DNA of 64,000 nt, taken from Motacilla alba alba (taxonomy: Eukaryota > Chordata > Aves > Passeriformes > Motacillidae). The notes beneath the pieces are model-generated. The model was given only the letters and a program-made list of their open reading frames with translations. It had not been told where the DNA came from and searched no databases. The position numbers were made by a program, and so were the translations under genes. The stretch spans positions 31,021,129 through 31,085,128 of the forward strand of contig NC_052016.1 in the NCBI RefSeq assembly GCF_015832195.1, in the 5' to 3' direction. Below are positions 32,901 through 43,989 of the stretch, one piece after another (the stretch's first letter is position 1; each line of letters begins with the position of its first letter).

Positions 32901-35900
32901 CAGCACCTCGGCACAACTGCAAGACGTGGTGGTGACCTGGCGCTTCAAATCCTTCTGCAAGGACCCCATCTTTGACTACTACTCAGCCTGTAAGTGTCAG
33001 GCTCATCTTCCAAGGAATCCTCCTTCAAGTGGGAAGAAAGGGGAAGGTAGACTCACTGGGGTAGTACAGCCTTTTGACCCCTTCCTATGCAAAAACCAGG
33101 TTGTGATATTTCCCTGCACTCCAAGGAAATGCAGGTCATGTCTGTGATTTCCTTTGAAATATCAAGGCCTTATGATATCATAGAAATCCCAACCAAAGTA
33201 GCTCTTTTGTCCTCCTTGTCATCAACTCAGAATACAGCACAGTTCAGCTGTGGTTGACACAAGTCAGTCTTGGAAGTCCTGTCTTATGCTTCAGCATGTT
33301 TGAATGCAAGGGTCTGCAACAAGTGGGCTTTAGAATTTCATGGGGGTCCTGTGGTTGGAGCTGGATACCTGTGACCAGATGTTACTGATTTTAGGAAGTA
33401 GAAGAAACACATGCATTTTGAAGGGCATGAAGACTTCTTAGTAATAGCATTTAGTAGTGGTGGGAGCACTTCATGTGCAGACATTCTGGTGCAGGCAGCC
33501 TTAATTCAGGGGGGTTTAATATGGTACACAAACTGTGTCCCAGGATAACGACTTGGTCCAAAAAGGTGATGATCCTTCTATGTTTAGTGGTAGTGTGGCC
33601 TCAGCTGGAGTTTGTATGCGATTCTGGGTCCCAGGATTTGAGGATATTAAGGTACTTGAATGCATCCAGAGGAGGGCAACAAAGCTGATAAAAGGCCTAG
33701 AAGACACATCCTGTGAGGAGCAGCTAAGAACTTGGGGCTTGTCTAGTTCAGGAAAAAGGAGAACGAGGGGTGACCTCATTGCTCTCTGCAGCTCCTTGAG
33801 AAGGGGAAGTGAACAGGGAGGTGCTGCTCTCCTCTCCCTAGTATCCAGGGACAGGATGTGTGGGAATGGCTCAATACTACATCAGTAGCATACTACTTTA
33901 CATTTTAGTCAATCCTAAAGTGATCAAACAGTTGGACTAGATAACCTTTGTACGTCCCTGCCTGTTGAGGACGGTGGGAGAAAAGCGGCACTTAAGTGAT
34001 CAGCAAATCCCAAACTTTATTGATAGCCACACATATTTATATTGGTGTTAATGAGACTAATGCATATTGCAAAAAGCAAGCTCATTATTGGTTAGTTGCT
34101 TATCAGCCAGCTGCACCTAGTTTTACATTCTTGTGGGTATACTGTTACAGCTTTTCTGTGTTTCTTCATATTTCTAACCTAAGATCATCCTCTTTATCCT
34201 GCTGTTGTATCAAGGGCACAGCATCCCTGTCTCACACTAATTGCTAGTTCCCATGCTTATCTCCTTCTTGTTTAACCAATGGTATTATGCCGCCGTGACC
34301 TTTCTCAGCTAGCCAGCTGTTCACAAAATCCTCCACACCTGCCAACTGAACTCTTCTGCTCTGTTCTATTGTTTGTAAACCCTGCAGAATGTTTAGGTAG
34401 CCAGTCATAGCATAACCATACACTTAGAACCGAGCTCACAGTGGGTGTTGGGTGCCCAAATTCTCCTTTGTGTAGTCTGAATGGGTTGGGTAGGCATGTT
34501 ACCAAGTGCTCTACCACCCACCCAAGCAGGTGGGTCCCTGGCTCTGCTGATCCCAGAAGAATGTGAGGGCTTTAGGCCCAGGCTCAAGCTAATAGTCCCC
34601 AAAAGGGACTTCATACTCCATTTTAGGTATATCAGTGAAAGAGCCTTGGACAAGCTTTACCCTCATCTCTCTTCACTGTGAGCTCTTTACAGAAAATGTT
34701 GACTGAATCAGCCGTTTCCCCAAACCTCAGCTCCTAAATACTTGGAAATTCAATATTGGTTTATGATGTGAGTCTGTCAGAAGGGTATTGTACAGAAATT
34801 GCCTCTAGTCCTCCATTAATTCTCTTGTGTATCTTTACATTTAAACCTTGGCTGGAATCAGGTGATGGATTGTTTTCTGTCTTTATGAGCTCCACAACAT
34901 GTAATGGGATACAGGAGGGAAAGGGAGACAATTCATAGAGCAGTTCATGTATGTCTGGAGATTTTGGTTGGTAGATAAAAACCCTTTTGTTTTAGTTCTA
35001 GTACTCCTGGGTGTTTTATGACTTTTTCTTTTCAGCTTCATACTGGGAGCTGCCTTCCAGCCTACTGCCATTAGCTTCTTTCTACTGTTCTTTCAGTTGT
35101 GAGTACAGGAGGCATCTCCTCTGCAGCTCCTGCATTCTCAAAATCTCTGCCATTCCTGTGGCTCTATCTCTGTTTGTTTTTGAGTGCTCCAAAGCAACTT
35201 ACTGGTTTGAAGCCATGGTTTGTATTGCTAAACCAAAGCAATTATACACAATGTACTCAAGAATTTCTCTACTGCTCACAAGAGGATATAAATTGGTCTT
35301 TTGAAATAACTTTTGCCATCTCTGATGATGTGTGTTTGTAGCATACCAGGCTGGTTTAGCCCTTGGCCAGGACCCCTCAGATGACTGCAATGACAGCCAG
35401 CGGAAGGTGCGCATTGTTATCCAGAAATATGGGCAGAAGGACCCTGTGCTGGGCATTGACTACCAGCAGCGAAAGATCACCATTCAGAACCGTGAGTGAC
35501 CTCCCAGGCAGGCAGTGAACTCAGGAATTATCCAATATCTGGGTCTGCTTAGTGAAGAGAAGCATAAACATGGCTAATGTCATCTGTAGCTTATATACTG
35601 CACATGGTAATGGAGTAAGAGCAGTGAAGGGCCCTGTCCCCAGCTGGCCTGAAGGTGTTTGGAGGCACTACAACCTAAGGCTGAGCTGAAGATGCTAGAG
35701 CATTTTGCTGAAGAGTACAACAGCTGAGGAGCTCAGAGGCTAGAAAACAGTTAATTCTTTCAAGTTCTTCATAATTGTCCAGGAGTGTTATATGCTCCCT
35801 GCTGTCCATGGAGCAATAGATACTGCTCCTGCCAGAAGAGCCATTGAGATTGCTGACCTAAGAGAGACAGTGATCTGTGTTCCAAGATCAGTAGGGTTGG

Positions 35901-38900
35901 CTTCCAGCAACACAGAAAACATGGACTGGCAGTGAATGCTGTTTGTAGGAGTTCTCAGTGGACTCAAATGAGATAGTTTGAAGGTGATGGCTATGCTTGG
36001 GAAGAGGGGAGATGCAGTATTCTCTATCTCCTGCAGGCAGAGGGCTGGTCTAGTTGGAGCCTGAAAGCAATGTCTGTCAGTTGCAAAGAGCCCATTGACC
36101 TCTCGGTCCCTCTCCCACAGGAGCAGACCTTGTCATCAGTGAGGTCATGTGGTGGGACCATGGCATGTACTACTGCACTGTGGAAGCACCAGGAGACACC
36201 TCAGGTGATGCGGACAAAGAAGTTAAGCTGATTGTTCTCCGTAAGTGCCTGTGCTTTGTTGCCAAGATATCTCCTCCTGTTCTCCTCCACCCCAAGACAT
36301 CTCCAGTAGTGGAGAGGTGCTCAGTAAGCTACCATGGCCAGATGCATCAGGATCAATCCTTTTTCTCTCTCCTTTTTTCCCACAGATTGGCTCACAGTAC
36401 TCCTCATCATTCTCGGTGGCCTCCTCCTCCTTCTCCTGATTGGTATATGCTGGTGCCAGTGTTGCCCCCAGTATTGCTGCTGCCACATCCAGTGTGGCTG
36501 CTGTCCAACACGGTGCTGCTGTAATCAGAAAGGTGAGGTTCAAGCAAAGGCGCATCCATTTATGGCTTCTGTCAAGACAAAAGTTTGGCTGGGAGCTTGC
36601 TGAGCTCCGCTTTCTTCCTTTTGCTTAGCATCTATATAAACTGAGATATTTCTTTGGCCAATGTGACCTCCAAGACCAGCTAATCTAAAATTTGAGGAGG
36701 GGATCTCAGATGCGTGGAATCTATCTTGCTCCTCTGTGCCAACTATCAGAAGTTTCTCCCCACTCACACCTTGTTACCAGCTTCTCTCACACCATCCAGA
36801 GCACAATCAGTTCCCTTACCTGAGTAGCTCAGGACTTTCTTTCCAGTATTGTGGTTCATATGCCTGTGCATGTGAGAAAGGCAAGAAAATACCTTGGTAC
36901 TAGGCTCCAAACTACTCTTTCTTTCAAGTATGTTGCTCTGAGAAGAATTACATAAAATTTGGAAATTTTTTATCGGCGTGTTTTCTTCAGAGCTGTTCCT
37001 TCTACTAGAAAAAGGTTTTGTTTGGTTTTCTTTGGGGAAGGAAGTGAGAAGAAAGTGGAGAAAGATGGTTTCTCTTGCTGGTCAGCCTTGAGAGTGCATT
37101 CTGAAGTTTTGAAGGTCAAAATAAATTTTGTTGTCTTTGTTTTAATCAATAATAAAATTTCTGCAGCCAGACCTTGTTCTTTTAGTAAGGCTACTGCTTG
37201 AATTTTGGCTGTTAATTTCATATAATCTCTGCATTCCTACAACTGAAACTTGGTTAGCAACAAGTAGACTAGTCCCTCTGAAGCTTATACAGTCTGACAG
37301 TAACAAAATACAACAAATAAGTTTATTTATCATTGAAATCCCCAGGTTCTTCCCCAGATGCTACAAGGAGAGGATTTATGAACAAGAATCTCTGTTTCAG
37401 GTTTACCTTTACCCTCAAAACAGCTATTTATTATAGCTAGGGTGTTAAGAAAAAAAACTTAAACTGTGAGAGTTTTAGATTTAAGCTTAATTTGCTTAGC
37501 CCTTGCATAGAGTGAGCAGAACATCCCTTCTATTGCTAAAACCAAAACTAAACACTGGAAGCCTTACAGGTTGTCATGTAAAATGTGTAGTGTTTAGAAG
37601 GCTATGGAAATCTGACAGAAAAATCAATTTCTGTGGAGGGGGAGAGAGGTGATGGAGATGAGAGACTCACACCTCCAGAATTCCTATTTCTCAGCAAAAA
37701 AGAGATTCAGAGTTTGTGTGAGCTCTTTTCTGTTTTTCTGTGCTGCGGATTATAGCTCAGTCCAGACTGCTGCTGTTATTTCCTCCAGTTAAAGAGGAGG
37801 AATTCTTACAGGGTTTTCTAAACCTCTCCGTGTTCATGAGAGAAGGTATAGACAGGTCCAGCCTCCTTGACTGGATGCTGGATTCTGTGTCTGTAATTTC
37901 CATCCAAGCTGCCTGCCCTCTGAATCTACTTGGCAGAGGATTCATGTGCCTGCTCCTCTCCGCTAATACTGCTAAACTGCTTCTCTTTACTTCTTCCTGC
38001 CTCTGACTTACTATTTTTGCACTCCAAGAAATGAACTGGAGGCCTTAAAAAAACACATGAAGATAGATTCAGGGGACATCTTAAAAACAGTGCTCAGGAA
38101 TAACATTCCACACAGCTGAAGAGAAAGGCAGAAATCCTCACCTGTGTAGGATCACAGGGTGAGTATGGGCACTTCCTTGCCCATCGTTGCCCACTAGAGG
38201 ACAGCGTGGATCTGCTGAACAGTCACAGGTGCCTGTAAGACAGGCACAGGATAATCCTGGGTGCTGTGAATCATGCCATTAACGAGCATGGGTTTGAAGT
38301 GAGCAATAAAAGGAATGCATTGTTTAAGTAATTCAGGATTGATGTACAGAAGTATTAGAAATGCCCCAGGAGCAAGCCAATTACATTCCCTGTGGAAAGC
38401 TCTGAGAAAAGCCCCTCAGAGTAAATGTACGTATGACCTCCTTCTGTTCCTGTTTGTTCCTGTGGACTTCTTCCAGTAATGAATCAGGAAAAAATAGGAT
38501 ATACTTGCACCTGGGTATCACTAAGTTGCAAAATATTTTATTTTTATAATTGGCCTAGCAGCTGGTAAAGTCGGTCAAAGGTGGAGAACAGATTTTTCCA
38601 AGAGAGTAAGTGGAGGGAGCAACACAACTTTCTAGCAAAGCAGGGTAGGAGTTTTGGAATTAGGGTGAATCTGACCTACCTCAGATAAATATGTTTACTT
38701 CAAAAAGATCTGTAACTTCTGTTTTGCAGATGGGAAATCAGAGTATGTATTGGATTCCAATTAGAAGCTAGAGTATCTGGGGAAGGAAGAAGGGCTGATG
38801 GTAATGAAGGAAGACCAGGGCCAATTCTGGATTTGTTCAGCTGTAGGGAGAAATCAGGAAATAACAGGGCGAGGATGACTGGTCCTAGTGACAGCCTTCC

Positions 38901-41900
38901 TACCTTAAGAGGGAGAATGCTAAACAGGTGTACCCACAGGTGCTGGGTCTCTTACTCCTCAGGCAAAGACCAAGGTCAAAACCCCAGGACACACACTCAG
39001 CAGGCTCTAGGACATCCTCAAGATAATAACTGGGGGAATAGGAGAGGGAGAGATAAGGCCTTCCCCTTCTATTTATCCTTCTGTTTATCCCATTTCTTGG
39101 TATTCTTTCTCTCATCCTCTAAATTTGAAATGTAAACTGGAAGGATATCCCTTGGGACAAAAAACAAAAAAATAATCAAGTTTGACAAGTTCTTGGAAGC
39201 TGCTACCTCAGACCACACAGCTTTGAGGATACCAAATTATTAGGATTAAAATTCCTGAAGTTTCCAGCTTTGTAGTTCCCTCTGGCTGAAGTCAGACTGG
39301 GGAGAGTGAGGGAGTTTGCAGTGGAGAATTAAGTGGAGCTGGAAAAACTGTGGAGAAAAGGAAGGATGTGTTGAGGGGCATGGTCAGTCCTTTTACTGCA
39401 AGTGGTGCTCTGGATAAATCCAGTGAAACAGTTGAAGGAGGACATGTTTAATAATTGGAGTGCTACCTAAAGTGGAGAGTTCAGTCTCAAAGAGTGTGCA
39501 GTCTAAATGCTGCCTACTGCAGTGAACCCAGGGGACAGAATTAATTGGAGCTTAGCTGTAGCCTGGTTTCTTAAAGAAGTAAATCTTACACAGTCAACTT
39601 GTCTGTCTATCCCTAGTCTCTTTCCCTCCAATAGCTTTTAATTTCATCAGCCAGCTTCAGCCAGATTGATCAGAGGGGTAAAAGTCTCAAAGGCAATTAT
39701 GTTCCTATCTGTTTCTTGAACTGTACTGTTTTGTTCATGCCTGACCAGACAAGAGGCTGCAGTAAAAGTTTGTCACTTCTGAAACTCCAAGAAAACCATA
39801 AAAGAGAAATTTTTAAAGGCAGTGTTGCTGAAAAGCTTCAGCCAGTAATAGACAAACCAGGCTTTGTAAGGTCAGGGACTTGCAGAATTTACTTGCTTGT
39901 AGACTTAAGTTTTGATTGTTTGTGGTAGAAGAAATAAGTTTTTGTAAGATGATTTTAGGTATTCCCCCAAGAGAAGCAGCAATGAGCTATGCTCTGAAGG
40001 CAAGTGAGCTTGTCTGTGTTGAGGAGATGAGATAGAAATGCTGAAAAAAGGGAAGTGAAATTTGGGTCTGGAGTTAGCAGCGGTGGAAACCCTGTGAAAG
40101 AGAGAAATTTCCACTGTTTGCTCTTTTGGCACCCTGGACATTGCTGTTGAGAGCAGGAAATTTAGTTTGTTCACCACTTTGACCATACTGTCTTAGAGGA
40201 TATAATTTTAGCAGTCATTCTGAGGTAAATTATGGAGTGACAAGAAGAGTGGTCAAAAGACGAGAAAGGGAAAAGCTGGACAGCGCACCTCTGAGTGCCG
40301 TCTTTGTGAAACAGAGAGAAAATGATGACCTGTAAAGTGGAAAATATGATCAGGACAGAACCCACATAATGGTGGCAAGGAAAGGTCTTGTTTAGTGGGA
40401 AATCAAAGCCAAAAGGGGAAAGGACCAGTGATGAGCTGAAAGAATTTTGAGAGAAAGAAAACTGATGCATGTCTTGATGTATGAAACATTATTTCCCACC
40501 TTTCTGCAGCTCCAGTCTGTAATGACAAGGCAAGTAGAAGTTTTAACTTAGTTATGTACTGCATACTTAATCATAGTGCTATTTGTTTCCCAGTTGCTGG
40601 GACTGGAATCAGAATGTTGGGCAGTAAAGCTTTTCTTCTGTTTTAGGTACTTTTTTGAAAATGTACAACTTTGCATTGGAATTCCCTGTGCTCTGTTTTA
40701 CCTTTGTCATGGGGTGGAGAGGGATTTTAATTTTGTGAACTTTCTGTATCCAAAGGCTACAGCCTGTAAAGCAAAATGGTGTGTGATCTGCAAGCCGTGC
40801 CCTGTGGAGAGGTGCTGTAAGCTTTCTTTTTCTTTTACAGTGCTGGAACGGCAGAGGTTCATGAAGCGGGCTCAGGCACTTGCACCTTGGTTATCACCCA
40901 ACATGATCTATGGAGCTGGTGACAGGAACTCAAAACTTTCCTCTTACCAGCTGAACCCCCTGCTGCAACAAGGTGAGACCATGGGCATCATTTCAGAGGG
41001 AAATCAGGGTGAGAAATGGGTAACTTCTTCGGGAAATTCAGCATTGAGGCTTTAGCCTCTCTACGAGAAAAGAGAGAAAGATGTTCCTAGCCTGACTGCA
41101 TGTCCTAGAATGACAGCTCTGCCACATCTGCAGCGCACCATAAACTTGACTGGGTACATAAAACCAGCCTGTTATCTTAAGTGTCTTGCTGGGCTCAGTG
41201 CTGGGTGAAGCAGTTTAACACTAACTAAGGTGTATCTGTGCTACATCCCAGTGACTGCAGGGTAAATATACCCAGCTTATCTTGCTTTGTGTGGCAGAGG
41301 AGGGTACTGTCTCTTTGTTCTGCTGTGCTGGTCACGGTCAACTCCTTATACCAAAACTGACATGACAAGTGGGGTGCAGTTTGTTTGAGTTCTTATCAAA
41401 TGTCTAGTCTTCAAATGATTAAGGGCAAGCTGCCTTCTGTGCAACAGATCTAGCCTGCATGCAGCAAAAAATGAAGGACTCTTTATTGAACCAGGAAGAA
41501 TTTTCTTCTCCATTTGTTGCTTATATCTGTACATATGTATGTGTATGCGTGCATACATATAAAAATTTTCTTATTTTCTTTTTTTTTTTTTTGCAGTATT
41601 TCTTCCAGTTCAGTGAAATGCAAAAGCAAAAAGAAATACTATGGTCTTTCTCTGATTATTTGTAAATAAAATATGGTATCAGTTCTGTAGGAAAAAAATG
41701 TTCTTCTAAATACACAGACTGTATTTCCAGGTATGCTGGACTTTTTACCTCTGTACTGCCTAAAACATGTTAGGTCATGCTGCAGTTTATTAGTTACTAC
41801 TCTTTGCACCATACCTCATGTGGTCTGGATGTGCTGGTTGTGGTGCCTGAGACTTGTGCAGCTCTTGCAGTGAGGTGGAGCAGGAGAAGAGAAGCAACTC

Positions 41901-43886
41901 AGCCAGGATCATGAGTGCAGAAAGGCCTTCTCTTCAGTGTTTCCTGTTGACTTGCTGTGTTCTTCTGTCTTTTTATCCTTAGATGTGTCTCTGCAGAACA
42001 GTCTTCCACTGGTGCAGCCACAAGCCCAGCTTTCCCATAACAACGGTGTTTTGGACTATCTGGAGTCTGAAATCCAAAACCTGAACATGTCCCAGCTGCG
42101 GCCACCCTCCCACCAGCGGCAGGCTGTGCATCCCAGCTTGCTGTCCTCACTGGGCTCCGACATCATGCCACCTCCTCTTGCTGACCACATCTCCTCCATC
42201 CATAGAAGCAGCAACTCCTCACAGCCACAAAGAGCTGCCCGTGCCCCCAGGCCCTGGGACTCTGCAGCAGAGGACAGAAGGGAAAACCGGAGGTGGCCCT
42301 TGCCTCGCAGTGGGGATTCTCATTCTAGCTACAGTCAGGAGCCCTGGGACAGGCAGCGAGAGGATCATCCTCAGAGGCAGAGGACAGGTGGCTACAATGA
42401 CAGGCCCCAGCACTCCAGACGGGATGTGTCACCCCCACGCCAAGCTGAGAGGGGCAAGGGCAGCAGCAGTTTCTATCCAGAGGAGACCAAGGAGCGCTCC
42501 AACCACTATCGTGGTGGGAGGCAGGAGTTCGGGGGAAGGCGAGAATATGAGCACCATGCTGGGAGGAGCAATTACTCTGGCCAGAGGCGCCACAGCTACT
42601 CCCCGCCCTCTTCTCGCAGGGGCTCGTGGAGCTCCTCAGAAGAGCAAGTCCGTCTGCCAGTGTCAAACCGCAGGCGGAGGAACCACAGGTCCCGGGAATG
42701 GCCAGAAGAGAAACCCCCCAGTTACCGCTCCTTAGAAATTATCCCAGCTCAGGACAAGAAACACAAAGGCAGCGCAGGGACCCGCTCGGTGAGTCAGCTG
42801 CCTTTGTGCTTTCCCATCTAAGGGAAAAGGTGGGGTTTAGGGAGTGAGAGGGAATATTTTCTACTTTCTGTAGCCTTTTGTCTTTTAAACAGAGGCCAAG
42901 GAGCAAGGAATGCTCTGCACAGCATGGTTATGAAGAGACTTCTGAGTACCCAGGCTGCTGAGGCTGCCTTTTGGCAGGCACTGCCTGCATGTAGTGTGTT
43001 CAGTGGCAAAGTAAAAAGTCAAATCCCTGGAAGTGTTCCGTGCCAAGCTGGATAGGGCCCTGAGCAACCTGGTCTAGTGGAAGGAGTCTCTGCCCAGGGC
43101 AGGGGAATTGGAACCAGGTGATCGTTAAGGTCCCTTCCAACCCAAACCATGCTATATATTGGTGTTAAAATAGCTGTTCTCATACTGACAGAGGAGAAAG
43201 CACTTCCAGACTAGGCAGCAGCATCCATCCCTCTGTAACCATCTCTGGTGCTGGTTTACTTCTGATTTCTTTTAAAATGTGCATGATATTTTTAAGATGG
43301 CACATATGGGAAAACATCCATAAAGCTACATGAATGTGGCTTTAAGGTCATGGGTGGCATGGATGAAAAATGTGTCATTCTCCAGGCCAGGTGGAAGAGG
43401 ATGACTCCTTTGTTGGGACTCCTGAGAACTGAACATACGTTATGTGGACAGTCAACAGCTACTGTTCATAGCTCTTCTTGTCAGTTTGCACTGGGATTAT
43501 ACTTTAGGTAGCAATATAAGTGTGAAAAGCTTCATATCCAATTGCTAATCTCCAAATTAGACAGTGTATTCCTCCTGAAAAAATGACGATTCTTTTAAAT
43601 CAAACAATGTTAAGTGTCTCTTATCATACATATGCAGAATTTTACCAGGTGGGAGTATTTTGAAGGGCTGTATGTTGCATATTACCATTTTCCCTTCTGT
43701 GTTGTGGAAGGAAGTGCAATTCTAGTTCCAGCTGGAATGTGTATATGTATAAATGGTTTTTGTTATGGTGCTCAGAGCAGGTAGGAAGACATAGGATTTT
43801 CTTTCATCATTCCTTGTTCCTGAATCTTTAATTTTCTCTTGCAGGACAGAGGAAGTTCCCACAGTGGAAGAAGCATAGTCATTTAA
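29867..43886 (+). CDS. ILDR1: ILDR1, immunoglobulin-like domain-containing receptor 1 (angulin-2)
   Basis: Family knowledge: ILDR1 is a type I membrane protein of the LSR/ILDR (angulin) family. It marks tricellular contacts and recruits tricellulin; human loss causes deafness DFNB42. Seen: eight exons give 540 residues (human 546). Order: signal peptide 1-19; Ig V domain with Cys44 and Cys144 (DHGMYYC, 138-144), including [19 protein letters not shown]; transmembrane segment about 167-186; a Cys cluster 187-211 with 13 Cys; a long Ser/Arg/Pro-rich cytoplasmic tail with [12 protein letters not shown] near its end; C-terminus HSGRSIVI, a PDZ-type ending. Nearly every extracellular motif matches human ILDR1. 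The start ATG 29,867 heads a hydrophobic leader and its exon joins CLSLLVTV exactly as in human. Upstream neighbour CFAP44 is head-to-head; APOV1 follows downstream. No frame breaks seen. Confidence 0.97.
30314..30328 (+). repeat. Poly-G run in ILDR1 intron 1
   Basis: Fifteen consecutive G bases after ATGGT. Such runs are error-prone in sequencing and can form quadruplexes. Confidence 0.85.
32819..32989 (+). CDS. ILDR1: ILDR1 coding exon 2 (Ig domain, first half)
   Basis: 171 bases; acceptor TTGTTTGCAG, donor GTAAGT. Codes [38 protein letters not shown] and [12 protein letters not shown]. Cys44 is the first Ig disulfide Cys. Almost identical to human ILDR1. Confidence 0.97.
33535..33962 (+). 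mobile_element. CR1 LINE, ORF2 3' part, left of LTR insertion
   Basis: Conceptual translation gives [18 protein letters not shown] and [18 protein letters not shown], the C-terminal part of CR1 ORF2 (canonical QRRATKLVKGLE, RGDLIALYNYL). It ends with CR1 3' UTR GTTGGACTAGATAACCTTTG, then stops where the LTR begins. It lies in ILDR1 intron 2 in the same strand as the gene, and is decayed. Confidence 0.9.
33963..34337 (-). mobile_element. Solo long terminal repeat of an endogenous retrovirus
   Basis: 375 bases bounded by TGTTGAGG and CCTCCACA, an imperfect inverted terminal repeat with TG...CA ends. Flanked on both sides by CCTGCC (33,957-33,962 and 34,338-34,343), a 6-base target duplication. 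On the minus strand a TATA-like AATATAAATATG (about 34,032-34,043) is followed by AATAAA (34,016-34,021), so the LTR faces opposite to ILDR1. A 6-base duplication fits alpha/beta-type (ERVK-like) avian elements. There are no internal viral genes: a single LTR left by recombination. Confidence 0.85.
34338..34375 (+). mobile_element. CR1 LINE 3' terminus, right of LTR insertion
   Basis: After the duplicated CCTGCC the text continues AACTGAACTCTTCTGCTCTG, TTCTATTG, which is the missing CR1 end (canonical TTCCAACTGAACTATTCTATTC). Together with 33,535-33,962 it restores one CR1 copy split by the LTR. Confidence 0.85.
35342..35491 (+). CDS. ILDR1: ILDR1 coding exon 3 (Ig domain, middle)
   Basis: 150 bases; acceptor TGTTTGTAG, donor GTGAGT. 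Codes [20 protein letters not shown], then [19 protein letters not shown] and QQRKITIQN, matching human LGQDPSNDCNDNQR and [11 protein letters not shown]. Confidence 0.97.
36121..36240 (+). CDS. ILDR1: ILDR1 coding exon 4 (Ig domain, end)
   Basis: 120 bases; acceptor CTCCCACAG, donor GTAAGT. Codes [20 protein letters not shown] and [19 protein letters not shown]. It holds the DxGxYxC motif with the second Ig Cys (144). The splice before it makes the CGA Arg codon. Confidence 0.97.
36386..36532 (+). CDS. ILDR1: ILDR1 coding exon 5 (transmembrane and Cys cluster)
   Basis: 147 bases; acceptor TTCCCACAG, donor GTGAGG. Codes [12 protein letters not shown], a Leu-rich membrane span, then [15 protein letters not shown] and [10 protein letters not shown]. 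The membrane-proximal Cys run is a family hallmark and a likely palmitoylation site. The phase is the same at both ends, so skipping would keep frame and give a receptor without a membrane anchor. Confidence 0.96.
36533..40840 (+). other. ILDR1: ILDR1 intron 5 (4.3 kb)
   Basis: No second gene or clear transposon was recognised on either strand; open stretches of 60-100 codons have no domain signature. It is the longest intron of the gene and separates the transmembrane exon from the cytoplasmic exons. Confidence 0.5.
40841..40972 (+). CDS. ILDR1: ILDR1 coding exon 6
   Basis: 132 bases, 44 codons; acceptor TTCTTTTACAG, donor GTGAGA. Codes [18 protein letters not shown] and [20 protein letters not shown], aligning with human RHRYMKQAQALGP and GADRSSQVSSYPMHPLLQ. 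Length and phase make it a removable cassette. Confidence 0.93.
41983..42788 (+). CDS. ILDR1: ILDR1 coding exon 7 (long cytoplasmic tail exon)
   Basis: 806 bases; acceptor TTTATCCTTAG, donor GTGAGT. Begins [16 protein letters not shown], has [20 protein letters not shown] (human NGVLEYLEKELRNLNL), then a Ser/Arg/Pro-rich stretch with many RR and RS pairs, [18 protein letters not shown] and [14 protein letters not shown]. Low-complexity tail of the angulin family, probably disordered. Confidence 0.96.
43020..43150 (+). mobile_element. CR1 LINE 3' fragment
   Basis: AATCCCTGGAAGTGTTCCGT, CCAAGCTGGATAGGGCCCTG and AGGTCCCTTCCAACCCAAAC are the typical CR1 end of ORF2 and 3' UTR. Lies in the last ILDR1 intron, same strand. 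Confidence 0.88.
43845..43886 (+). CDS. ILDR1: ILDR1 coding exon 8 (C-terminus)
   Basis: 42 bases: [13 protein letters not shown] and stop TAA. Acceptor CTCTTGCAG. Human ILDR1 ends DSSHSGRSVVI, so both the exon border and the stop are supported. Confidence 0.95.
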   Translation, partial: DRGSSHSGRSIVI

Positions 43887-43983
43887 TGTCAATACTGGAA
43901 GAACTAAGATTCCCACAGGACTCCTCCTAGTTTTTCTACTATGTAGGTTGGCATAGCTGCTTTTGATTGAGCAGATGAACAGC

Positions 43984-43989
43984 AATAAA
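43984..43989 (+). terminator. ILDR1: ILDR1 polyadenylation signal AATAAA
   Basis: AATAAA 98 bases after the ILDR1 stop codon, so a very short 3' UTR is possible. Other sites further on could also be used. Confidence 0.6.

Noticed and set aside
33516..33888. 117-codon plus-strand frame as a host gene
   Set aside because: The translation contains the CR1 ORF2 C-terminal signature ([12 protein letters not shown]), so it is a LINE remnant.
33963..34337. Complete endogenous retrovirus
   Set aside because: Only one LTR is present between the two target-site copies; no gag, pol or env-like sequence lies inside.
42178..42735. Alternative 185-codon frame inside ILDR1 exon 7
   Set aside because: It overlaps the real frame, which matches human ILDR1 through NGVLDYLE and [12 protein letters not shown]; the shift frame matches nothing.
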